DNA of 11,885 bases, taken from contig DAIERC010000174.1 of assembly GCA_027347125.1 (NCBI GenBank), positions 1 to 11,885 on the forward strand, written 5' to 3'. Positions 6,021 through 11,885 of this stretch are shown piece by piece. Every line of letters starts with the position of its first letter. Position 1 is the stretch's first letter. The position numbers and the translations under genes were made by a program. The notes beneath the pieces are model-generated. The model searched no databases, was not told the origin of the DNA, and saw only the letters and a list, made by a program, of their open reading frames with translations. Origin of the DNA: Ignavibacteriales bacterium (GTDB lineage Bacteria; Bacteroidota; Ignavibacteria; Ignavibacteriales; Ignavibacteriaceae).

Positions 6021-6349
6021 AAACTTGGCTTCCGTAGAAGTTAAATTGTAATATCTCCTTTCCGGATGTAATTCACTCTTCAGTAAAATCTCTTCCTCTA
6101 TTCCAATCCTGTATAATTATAAATTTTTTCAATATATTGAAGGATAAAATTTAACGGAATAGTTAAAGTAATTACTTGTGTGCAAAGCATTTCCGTAAAA
6201 ACGAGGTAAATTTTACGGGGTAAAAATAAATTTGAAAGTTTATTCCTTGGTTTTACAAATAAAATATTCGAATACTTTTCAATTATTTAACCTCAGCCAA
6301 ATCCTTCAGGCTTAAAGAAGGGGAATTACATTCATATTAAAAGGATGTT
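6021..6349 (+). promoter_or_regulatory. 329-base leader region with inverted repeats and a weak promoter
   Basis: No gene is seen here. CCGTAAAA (6193-6200) and TTTTACGG (6211-6218) form a perfect 8-bp inverted repeat with a 10-base centre; no T-run follows, so it looks like an operator or an RNA stem. A possible promoter is TTGAAA (6232-6237), 16 bases, TACAAA (6254-6259), which would start a leader of about 85 bases. TATTCGAATA (6265-6274) is a perfect palindrome. Near the gene, TCCTTC at 6302-6307 can pair with GAAGG at 6317-6321, or its overlapping part ATCCTT (6301-6306) with AAGGAT at 6341-6346, which contains the Shine-Dalgarno sequence of the next gene. Confidence 0.4.
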
Positions 6350-6724
6350 ATGGAAACAATAGGTAAAATTATTTCTAAAGCCGAAGCAGATAAAAATTTC
6401 GGCCCGGTCGTACAATCAATAGCGCTAGATACCGCAGAAGTCGAAAAATTGATTCAGGCATCTGGCGATTATTTATTATTTCACATTCTGGAAAGTAAGT
6501 TAGTCGTGCTAGACAAAAACCGGAATGCTATGATGGGAGACGCGAAAGCATTTGATGCCGTTACCCCGTTTCATGTTTTCAGTACGAGTAAAGTAATAGA
6601 ATTGCTTAAATCAGGTAATGCTCCCACAACAACTGTTGAATTAAGAAAAGGCGTTTTGTCGGTAACAAACGGCGAATATACGATGGAATACAGTTTATTA
6701 TGTCCCCCTGTTTGCCCAAACTAG
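6350..6724 (+). CDS. unrecognised 124-residue soluble protein with C-terminal CPPVCPN
   Basis: I do not recognise this protein. It has 124 residues, no signal peptide and no membrane helix. The N-terminal part (METIGKIISKAEADKNFGPV) is polar and helical; the middle holds FHILESKLVVLD and FHVFSTSKVIELLKSG; the end is beta-rich (VELRKGVLSVTNGEYTMEYS) and closes with LCPPVCPN. The two cysteines in that tail (121 and 119 region from the end: Cys at positions 5 and 2-3 before the C terminus) are the only ones, and could bind metal or form a disulfide. AAGGA at 6341-6345 stands 4 bases before the ATG. It lies 4 bases before the membrane protein gene, so the two form an operon, and the pair is flanked by two receiver-only regulators, which suggests a signalling role. 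Coding status is supported by length, RBS and tight coupling. Confidence 0.75.
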   Translation: METIGKIISKAEADKNFGPVVQSIALDTAEVEKLIQASGDYLLFHILESKLVVLDKNRNAMMGDAKAFDAVTPFHVFSTSKVIELLKSGNAPTTTVELRKGVLSVTNGEYTMEYSLLCPPVCPN

Positions 6725-6728
6725 GATT

Positions 6729-7304
6729 ATGAATAAAATATCATTAGTATTATATATCTTATCATTTATCTGGCTGGTTCCGCCGATTCGTCAATACAAG
6801 AGTAAATATTTTATTTATTTCTTGACACTGCCGTTAGCGGAAGCAGCCTCTTTAATTGTGTCTTATTTCTTTTCTTTTAACCAGATGCTAATTTACAATT
6901 TTTTTAGTCTGCTGGCATTAGTTTCTGTATTAGAGAAAAAAATGATAAAAAAAATGTGGCCGGTTATTTTTCTTGTGATTGTTTATGCAAGCGGCTTCGT
7001 CCTAAATGGCTTTAAAAATGAAATTATTTTTATTTTTATTCATATTCTTATTCTGGCAGTATTTATGAAGCAATTTATCTTGAGGATTTTTTATGAAGAC
7101 ATATTTAGTGTTTTCATGGTGCTTTTAATTTTTTACGAATTTACATTAATTACAAAATTTATAAATATACTAACCGGCTTTGCCAATGCTAGTTATTATT
7201 ATATTATTACATCTATATTTGAATTTTTCATAGGGGTATTTTTTTGCATATACAGAGACAGCAGCGCCAAAATCCTCATAAAATTAGACCGCGCTTCTTC
7301 ATAA
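6729..7304 (+). CDS. polytopic membrane protein, about seven helices, unknown function
   Basis: A 191-residue, very hydrophobic and aromatic protein with roughly seven predicted membrane helices (about 4-19, 27-47, 52-68, 77-94, 98-113, 122-145 and 156-175), joined by short loops, some of them basic (RQYKSK, EKKMIKKM). The C terminus (YRDSSAKILIKLDRASS) is polar and basic and probably cytoplasmic. There is no transporter or enzyme signature that I can name. The compact seven-helix layout resembles stand-alone membrane sensor modules of the kind often fused to histidine kinases, but that is a topological likeness only. The start at 6729 follows the upstream stop by 4 bases, with AGGA at 6723-6726 as a closely spaced Shine-Dalgarno site, so translation is probably coupled to the 6350-6724 gene. 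Confidence 0.8.
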   Translation: MNKISLVLYILSFIWLVPPIRQYKSKYFIYFLTLPLAEAASLIVSYFFSFNQMLIYNFFSLLALVSVLEKKMIKKMWPVIFLVIVYASGFVLNGFKNEIIFIFIHILILAVFMKQFILRIFYEDIFSVFMVLLIFYEFTLITKFINILTGFANASYYYIITSIFEFFIGVFFCIYRDSSAKILIKLDRASS

Positions 7305-7618
7305 CCGGTTTTCATTTCGGCTTTTATTATGTTTGAAAATCGATTGATGCCTTAAGCCCACGTTATTGATGTTAAATTTTTACCGGAACACGGTTAAAAA
7401 ATACCTGGTTGTGATTTGAAATCATGTTAAAGATGGTTTAACTTGCATAGGTAATTATTTGTAAATCAAGTTTTTCAAGTTTTGATCGATAATATAAGTA
7501 GAAACACCTGTTATTATTTAAGTCTTAAGGTGTTAATAGCTGATTTGAAAAATACAATACAATCGAAACGATGGTTAAACTACTTTCATAATTGTTTTTT
7601 TATTAATAGGAGTTATAA
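7305..7618 (+). promoter_or_regulatory. 314-base gap with hairpins before the second receiver gene
   Basis: No gene is seen. ATTTTTACCG (7376-7385) pairs with CGGTTAAAAAAT (7391-7402) around GAACA with one bulged T, a hairpin but with no trailing T-run. TCAAGTTTT occurs twice in direct tandem near 7466-7484. AACACCT (7503-7509) and AGGTGTT (7528-7534) form a 7-bp inverted repeat whose 18-base interior includes most of the palindrome TTAAGTCTTAA (7518-7528). AGGAG at 7608-7612 is a good Shine-Dalgarno site, 6 bases before the ATG. I could not place a convincing promoter, and the CTAGGAA heptamers of the first receiver gene are absent. Confidence 0.4.
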
Positions 7619-8026
7619 ATGACGGAAAACAGTAATACTGAAAAACCTAAATTGCTTGTAACCGAAGATGATTTTGAGAACCAAAAATTTTTGGAAATGT
7701 TTCTTAAAAGATATTTTGATGTTGAGATATGCGATTCCGAACAATCATTTTATGATCATTTAAATAAGACTAAGTTTGATGTAATACTTATGGATATTTC
7801 CCTGCGCGGAAATAAAAACGGTTTGGAACTTACAAGTGAATTAAGGAAAATGAACGGTTACGAAAATATACCTGTAATTTGTCTTTCGGCCCATGCTTTT
7901 AAGAAAGATCGTGATAATGCTTTGAACGCCGGCGTAGATGTGTTTTTAACCAAGCCTGTTGAAAATAAAGTTTTGCTTAATACGTTACTGGAAGCGGTTA
8001 AAAGTAAAGAAGAAAAACCGGAATGA
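7619..8026 (+). CDS. single-domain response regulator (REC only), second copy
   Basis: A 135-residue receiver domain without an output domain, paralogous to the one at 5649-6020. Conserved residues: Glu16-Asp17-Asp18, phosphoacceptor Asp59 in ILMDISLRG, Ser90 in CLSAH and Lys112 in TKPV. A ten-residue polar N-terminal extension (MTENSNTEKP) and a charged tail (VKSKEEKPE) flank the fold. The two copies share the unusual CLSAH and AGVDVFL segments, which implies a common partner or a duplication. A good RBS (AGGAG) confirms the start. As a stand-alone receiver it should work by protein contact or phosphate relay. It may answer to the kinase at 3526-4692 or to a kinase elsewhere; the sequence does not decide. 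The gene's last codons form the left arm of the terminator. Confidence 0.95.
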   Translation: MTENSNTEKPKLLVTEDDFENQKFLEMFLKRYFDVEICDSEQSFYDHLNKTKFDVILMDISLRGNKNGLELTSELRKMNGYENIPVICLSAHAFKKDRDNALNAGVDVFLTKPVENKVLLNTLLEAVKSKEEKPE

Positions 8027-8044
8027 GTTAAGTGCCGGTTTTTT
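8013..8044. terminator. bidirectional terminator between receiver and porV-like genes
   Basis: AAAAACCGG (8013-8021) pairs with CCGGTTTTT (8035-8043) over 9 bp around a 13-base loop that contains the stop codon of the receiver gene. The T-run to 8044 serves the plus strand; the A-run at 8013-8017 becomes a T-run on the minus strand and serves the convergent gene ending at 8076. Confidence 0.85.
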
Positions 8045-8075
8045 GTTGTAAATGGTCCCCAAATTTATTCGAATT

Positions 8076-9122
8076 TTAGTTAGAACCAGGCCTTAAAAAT
8101 TTCGGCTCTTCAAGAGTTAATATTAGTGAAATTCTGTGCGTATCCGGGAGCCTGTCGGTTTCAGATTGACTAAATCTTGCAAACGAATAATCTATATTTA
8201 ATTTTGGTAATTTTATTCCCGCGCCAATTGTAAATTGTTTTACATCATTGTAGCCGCCGCGTACCATAAAAATATTTTTATAATTGTATTCAAAACCAGC
8301 GTGCATATCAAAACTTACCGGGCCTACATGAAAATTAGAAGCAAATTGCCTATTCTCAAATCTTATATCGAAGTCCAAAGCCGGTGTAATTGTACCGCCG
8401 AGTAATTGAAGCTGGTAAGCTCCACCAACTTTTGCTGTCGGTGTAATAAGTTCGTTTCGTCCCGTGCTCCATGCTACCAGTGTTGTTGTTATATCCTGGA
8501 GATTTGCGCCGAGTGAAAATTTGTCGGTTACTGAATACCATGCGCCGACATCAAATCCGATTCCGTAGGCGGAATATTCCGCTATACTGCGATAAATAAT
8601 TTTTGCATTTGCACCATAATAAAATTTGGAATTATATTTTTTTGCAAAAGTAAAATAAAATGCCCAATCCTGGTCGCTGAATTCGGTTATGCTGTTATAA
8701 TCTAATCTTGCAGACGGAGAATTAATATCCGTAATTGGCTGACCTGTACTTTGGTCTATCAAGGCATTCCTTGTATCCGGAATACCGTCTACTCCTAATC
8801 TCATAATGCTTAAGCCGAAGCTCATATCTGTGCTGTAAGGAATTGCAACTGCGGCATAATCGTAATTTACAAGGCTTCCAAACCGCTCGTCGTGCATCAA
8901 AGTAATTTCAGGGTAGTTAATACGTGCGAGGCCGGCGGGGTTATAATATCCTGCCGTAACGTCATTAGCAATGGCAACGTATGCTCCTCCCATGCCAAGC
9001 GGCCTTCCGCCAACACCGATAGACATAAATTCACCGGCATATTTACCAATAACTGTTTGTGCATTTGCCTGCGGCATAAATAAGATTGCAAGAAGAACAA
9101 GACCCAATAATTTTTTGGACAT
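8076..9122 (-). CDS. PorV/PorQ family outer-membrane beta-barrel protein
   Basis: A 348-residue outer-membrane protein. Residues 1-21 are a signal peptide (MSKKLLGLVLLAILFMPQANA, cleaved before QT). The mature N terminus carries the family signature SIGVGGRPLGMGGAYVA, then NDVTAGYYNPAGLA, shared with FadL-like barrels and PorV/PorQ proteins. The rest alternates short aromatic beta strands with turns up to the C terminus, as in a 14-strand barrel. In Bacteroidota PorV and PorQ serve type IX secretion, shuttling or anchoring cargo at the outer membrane, but many paralogues exist with no proven link, so I give no symbol. GGGAG lies 9 bases before the ATG and a good sigma70-like promoter sits at 9152-9180. 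It follows gpmI on the same strand but is separated from it by a terminator, so it is expressed independently. Confidence 0.92.
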   Translation of the reverse strand: MSKKLLGLVLLAILFMPQANAQTVIGKYAGEFMSIGVGGRPLGMGGAYVAIANDVTAGYYNPAGLARINYPEITLMHDERFGSLVNYDYAAVAIPYSTDMSFGLSIMRLGVDGIPDTRNALIDQSTGQPITDINSPSARLDYNSITEFSDQDWAFYFTFAKKYNSKFYYGANAKIIYRSIAEYSAYGIGFDVGAWYSVTDKFSLGANLQDITTTLVAWSTGRNELITPTAKVGGAYQLQLLGGTITPALDFDIRFENRQFASNFHVGPVSFDMHAGFEYNYKNIFMVRGGYNDVKQFTIGAGIKLPKLNIDYSFARFSQSETDRLPDTHRISLILTLEEPKFLRPGSN

Positions 9123-9151
9123 TTAACAGGACTCCCTTATAGGTGCTTCAT

Positions 9152-9180
9152 AATATAAAATCGAAGTAAAAAATTGGCAA
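9152..9180 (-). promoter_or_regulatory. sigma70-like promoter of the porV/porQ-family gene
   Basis: On the minus strand, TTGCCA (9180-9175) and TATATT (9157-9152) are separated by exactly 17 bases; each hexamer matches the consensus at five of six positions. It predicts a start near 9145 and a short leader of about 23 bases holding the GGGAG site. This is the best promoter in the window and argues for conventional sigma70 recognition in this organism. Confidence 0.65.
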
Positions 9181-9211
9181 TTTGAATCTTAAAATCAAGG
9201 CTAAATTTTTT

Positions 9212-9247
9212 TATTTATAAAAAGAAAAGGCCTGTTGCCAGGCCCTT
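9212..9247 (-). terminator. intrinsic terminator of gpmI
   Basis: On the minus strand AAGGGCCTG, loop GCAA (a GNRA tetraloop) and CAGGCCTT make a 9-bp stem (9247-9226, with one G-U pair), followed by TTTTCTTTTTATAA. It lies four bases after the gpmI stop and separates gpmI from the porV-like gene. Confidence 0.88.
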
Positions 9248-9250
9248 ATT

Positions 9251-10885
9251 TTATTTTTCAAATGTAATCAGGGAAGGATCATAATCGTCAACTTTTTTGT
9301 ACCCTAAAAGATTAAGCAAGGTTGAAGCGATATTGCTTAATCCGGGGTTTTGAATGTCGGCCATTTTATATTCACCTTTATAGTCGGTATCATAAATTAT
9401 AAACGGCACTGGGTTAAGGGTGTGCGATGTTTTCGGAACCCTTTCGCCTTTTTTATTTATTGTAAACATTTCATCTGAGTTTCCGTGGTCGGCGGTTACA
9501 ACGGCAATTCCTTTAAGTTCTTCTACAACTTTCAGAAGCTTGCCTACACACTCATCCGTAGTTTCAACCGCAATAATTGCGGCTTCCATATTTCCTGAGT
9601 GGCCAACCATGTCACCGTTTGCAAGGTTTAATCTGCCGAACCGGTATTTGCCGGTTTTTAAAAGCTCGGTGGTTTTTTCGGTTATTTCATAAGCTTTCAT
9701 TTTGGGTGCTTTGTCAAATTCAATTTTATCAGACGGAATTTCGATGTAAGTTTCCAAATCTTTATTTATATAACCCGAACGGTTTCCGTTCCAGAAATAT
9801 GTAACATGTCCGAATTTTTGGGTTTCCGAAATAGCAAACGAATGAACTCCTTCAGCGCAAAGATACTCGCTTATGCTTCGATCAATAGCTGGCGGTTGAA
9901 CTAAATAGTTTTTCGGTACATGAGTATCGCCGTCGTATTGCATCATCCCGGCATATAATACATCCGGCACCTCAACCCTATCAAATTCCTTAAAATTTTT
10001 TTCTTCAAAAGCTCTGGATATTTCAATTGCTCTATCGCCCCGGAAATTAATAAATACAACGGCATCCCCGTTTACAATTTTACCAACCGGATTATCGTTA
10101 TTGTCTACGACCACAAAAGGATCTAGATACTGATCAATTTTATTTTCGTCTTCTTTGTAAAAAGTTTCAACTGCTTCGTGCGCGGATTTGAATTTGCGTC
10201 CGATACCTCTTACATGAGCTTCCCAGCCGCGCTCTACTATTTTCCAATCGGCGTTATAGCGGTCCATTGTAACTATCATTCTGCCGCCGCCTGAAGCTAT
10301 TTTATAATCAAATCCTTTTTCGCTGGAAATTTTATTCAAGAGTTCTTCAGTAGGATTTATATAATTAAGAGCTGATTTACCGGGAACATCTCTACCGTCT
10401 AACAGGGCGTGAACTCTAACTTTTTTTACTCCTTCTTCGGCACATTTGTTAATTAAGGCGAACAGGTGTTTTATATGCGAGTGAACGTTACCATCGGATA
10501 ACAAACCCATAAAATGTACGGTGCCTCCGTTTTTACCTTTTTCAATCACTTTATGCCATACTTCGGATTTATAGATATCACCGGATTCAATCGATTTATT
10601 TACAAGCTTAGCGCCCTGCGCAAATATTCTGCCGGCACCAATTGCGTTATGCCCCACCTCGCTGTTTCCCATATCATCATCGCTGGGAAGCCCTACGGCC
10701 GGGCCGTGAGCTTTTAACTGCGTATAAAGTTTGGATTTAAATAATTTATCAAGAACAGGAGTATTAGCCATATAAACAGCGTTGCCTTCATATTCTTTTC
10801 CAATGCCTACTCCATCCATTATAATAAATAATAATGGGCCTTTCCTTCCGTGAAAGTTTTCAAGTTTTTCAAGCTTTAATGACAT
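9251..10885 (-). CDS. gpmI: 2,3-bisphosphoglycerate-independent phosphoglycerate mutase
   Basis: A 544-residue enzyme that interconverts 3- and 2-phosphoglycerate in glycolysis and gluconeogenesis, in the cytoplasm, using two Mn ions. Metal and catalytic sites are present: IIMDGVG with Asp24, the nucleophile Ser75 in DMGNSEVGH, LLDGRDVPG, GGRMIVTMDRY, NFRGDRAIE, GDMVGHSGN, TADHGNSDEM and the late histidine in SHTLNPVPF. Length is at the upper end for bacteria (about 510 is common). The loop GLPSDDDMGNSEVGHNAIGA, followed by GRIFAQGAKLV, is the form I know from plant enzymes rather than the usual bacterial GLPSGQMGNSEVGH form. AAGGA lies about 5 bases before the ATG. On the minus strand TATTTTTG (10945-10938) resembles a Bacteroidota -7 element, but without a clear -33. 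It is transcribed alone, ending at a strong terminator. Confidence 0.97.
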   Translation of the reverse strand: MSLKLEKLENFHGRKGPLLFIIMDGVGIGKEYEGNAVYMANTPVLDKLFKSKLYTQLKAHGPAVGLPSDDDMGNSEVGHNAIGAGRIFAQGAKLVNKSIESGDIYKSEVWHKVIEKGKNGGTVHFMGLLSDGNVHSHIKHLFALINKCAEEGVKKVRVHALLDGRDVPGKSALNYINPTEELLNKISSEKGFDYKIASGGGRMIVTMDRYNADWKIVERGWEAHVRGIGRKFKSAHEAVETFYKEDENKIDQYLDPFVVVDNNDNPVGKIVNGDAVVFINFRGDRAIEISRAFEEKNFKEFDRVEVPDVLYAGMMQYDGDTHVPKNYLVQPPAIDRSISEYLCAEGVHSFAISETQKFGHVTYFWNGNRSGYINKDLETYIEIPSDKIEFDKAPKMKAYEITEKTTELLKTGKYRFGRLNLANGDMVGHSGNMEAAIIAVETTDECVGKLLKVVEELKGIAVVTADHGNSDEMFTINKKGERVPKTSHTLNPVPFIIYDTDYKGEYKMADIQNPGLSNIASTLLNLLGYKKVDDYDPSLITFEK

Positions 10886-11014
10886 TTTCTTCCTTCATTT
10901 ATGTTTTTATTATCAGATAAGCTGTTATTTAAGTATTCAAAAATAATAAATAATTGGGTATTATTCTGAGACGAAACTCATTTAGCAAAATCTGCAGGAT
11001 ATTGTAAATGTAAC

Positions 11015-11043
11015 TTGAACAATTAAAAGAAAACATTTATTTT
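11015..11043 (+). promoter_or_regulatory. weak promoter candidate for the exported protein gene
   Basis: TTGAAC (11015-11020) and TATTTT (11038-11043) are 17 bases apart, each with four of six consensus positions. In an AT-rich gap this may be chance, but it is the best-placed pair before the start at 11104. Confidence 0.3.
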
Positions 11044-11103
11044 ATTTGTAAGTTAATCATCAATCTTCTTAAAATTTTCCATCATCAAAACAACGGGGGA
11101 GCG

Positions 11104-11454
11104 ATGAAAAAATTATTCCCATTATTTTTAGTAATCATTCCTTTCTTTTTTTCGGCATTCCAGGATAATGTAGATACCGATTTAGATACGGCTTTTAATA
11201 ATTCCAGGAAAGGTGTTTACTGGGCGCTGTCAAATGTTCCCGAAAATAAACTGCATCTTAACCATGAACTTATTTCCGGCAACAAGCTTATTGCTGTGGT
11301 AAAACTGGATATTGAGATAAACGGAATAAAAGTAAACTCAACGGGATATTCAAATTCTACGGAAGTAAGTGTAAAGTTGTACAGATCAATTGACAGCTTA
11401 AAGAATGCAGGCTACTTGAAGAACAAGAGGATTAAACAACCACGGGAAGAATAA
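11104..11454 (+). CDS. small exported protein of unknown function
   Basis: A 116-residue protein with a clear signal sequence: MKK, a hydrophobic core (LFPLFLVIIPFFFSAF, about 4-19), then a polar mature part beginning QDNVDTDLDTA. There is no lipobox cysteine, and no cysteine at all, so it is probably free in the periplasm or secreted. The mature part contains GVYWALSNVPENK and KLIAVVKLDIEINGIKVNSTG, which read as an alpha/beta mix, and ends in a basic segment (KNKRIKQPREE). I recognise no family. A strong GGGGGAG site (11095-11101) supports the start, and the terminator at 11443-11473 overlaps its last codons, so it is a one-gene unit. It diverges from gpmI and converges with the Rrf2 gene. 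Confidence 0.78.
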   Translation: MKKLFPLFLVIIPFFFSAFQDNVDTDLDTAFNNSRKGVYWALSNVPENKLHLNHELISGNKLIAVVKLDIEINGIKVNSTGYSNSTEVSVKLYRSIDSLKNAGYLKNKRIKQPREE

Positions 11455-11473
11455 AAATTCTTCCCGGGTTTTT
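11443..11473. terminator. intrinsic terminator shared by convergent genes
   Basis: CGGGAAGAAT (11443-11452) and ATTCTTCCCG (11457-11466) pair perfectly over 10 bp around AAAA; GGTTTTT follows on the plus strand. The stop codon of the exported protein gene overlaps the loop. It ends one base into the convergent Rrf2 gene's stop region, so it can also stop the minus-strand transcript, though with a poorer T-run there. Confidence 0.88.
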
Positions 11474-11885
11474 AATTAGTTGTAAAGGGAGTATTTGCCT
11501 CGCCGGCAAAATTGGTTGCAAGAAATGTAACCTGTTCTTCGTTGCCTAGTAAATCTTTAAGAGTCATTTTTCCGAGTACACTGTCTATTAAGGATTGAAT
11601 TGTCCTCCATAACGATCTGAGAGAGCAATCTATCGTATGCGTGCAAATCATTTCGGTACCGGAATGATCGTTACAAAAATCCTCTTCAAATAGTCTTCCG
11701 CCAAGAATGGCGAGCACTTCACCAATAATTATTTCTTCGGGAAGCCTGGATAATTTGTAACCCCCGGTTTGTCCCCTGGAGCTTTCAATAAAGCCGCCCA
11801 GACGCAACGCCCTTAAAATTTTACCAACGTTTGCGGTGGATAATCCTTCCATCTGGCTAATCTCCGGTATTGTTAAGCCGTTAGG
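11472..11885 (-). CDS. Rrf2 family transcriptional regulator, N terminus outside the window
   Basis: 137 residues are visible; the frame stays open to the window edge (PNGLTIPEISQ precedes an internal Met), so the true start lies beyond 11885. The winged helix-turn-helix is clear: TIPEISQMEGLSTANVGKI is the recognition region and SSRGQTGGYKLSR the wing, both typical of Rrf2. Three cysteines, spaced C-x9-C-x5-C (FC, ICTHTIDC), sit where IscR and NsrR bind their Fe-S cluster; the spacing is close to NsrR's C-x8-C-x5-C. The dimerisation helix follows (LRSLWRTIQSLIDSVLGKMTLKDLL). It probably senses Fe-S status, redox state or NO through a cluster and represses nearby genes, but its targets are not in view. 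Family call is firm, ligand is inference. Confidence 0.93.
   Translation of the reverse strand, partial: PNGLTIPEISQMEGLSTANVGKILRALRLGGFIESSRGQTGGYKLSRLPEEIIIGEVLAILGGRLFEEDFCNDHSGTEMICTHTIDCSLRSLWRTIQSLIDSVLGKMTLKDLLGNEEQVTFLATNFAGEANTPFTTN

Noticed and set aside
9420..9804. Plus-strand ORFs of 90 and 75 residues inside gpmI
   Set aside because: Opposite strand to conserved catalytic motifs, no RBS, low-complexity translations.

Overview
The window is AT-rich, uses Shine-Dalgarno sites of the AGGAG/GGGAG type, and has at least two good sigma70-like promoters. It encodes a PorV/PorQ-type outer-membrane protein, a DUF2905 protein, an Rrf2 regulator and many Bacteroidota-like short proteins. 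Together these suggest the Bacteroidota/Chlorobiota/Ignavibacteriota side of the FCB group. An Ignavibacteria-like organism is my best guess, because typical Bacteroidia rarely show such clear Shine-Dalgarno sites. No mobile element, rRNA, tRNA or CRISPR array was seen.

Layout. 1-463: 3' part of a DUF2064 (TIGR04282-type) glycosyltransferase-like gene, split by an apparent one-base deletion near 174-176. 703-964: a self-contained unit for a 36-residue membrane microprotein with promoter, RBS and strong terminator. 1064-2125: a PA0069/SplB-like radical SAM protein. 2228-3075: a small single-pass membrane protein followed by an exported TlpA/ResA-like thioredoxin. 3139-3372 (minus): DUF2905. 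3526-5335: a NarL-type two-component pair, with kinase and regulator overlapping by 8 bases.

5336-8026 is the most unusual part. Downstream of the regulator gene lies an array of seven CTAGGAA/TTCCTAG heptamers (three perfect 17-bp inverted repeats and a degenerate fourth), spaced 10-13 bp apart. A strong intrinsic terminator follows, with an anti-Shine-Dalgarno CTCCT in its loop and a 21-codon ORF running through it. Next come a receiver-only response regulator, an unrecognised soluble protein with a Cys-Pro tail, a small polytopic membrane protein with about seven helices, and a second receiver-only regulator that is a paralogue of the first. I infer a signalling locus in which the NarL-type pair may act through the heptamer array on the RNA and genes downstream. 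The individual signals are visible in the sequence, but the wiring is inference.

8076-9122 (minus): PorV/PorQ family protein with its own sigma70-like promoter. 9251-10885 (minus): gpmI, a phosphoglycerate mutase whose active-site loop resembles the plant-type enzyme. 11104-11454: a small exported protein of unknown function. 11472-11885 (minus, cut by the window edge): an Rrf2-family regulator with three cysteines suited to an Fe-S cluster. Convergent gene pairs (3075/3139, 8026/8076, 11454/11472) each share one hairpin that can serve as a terminator in both directions.
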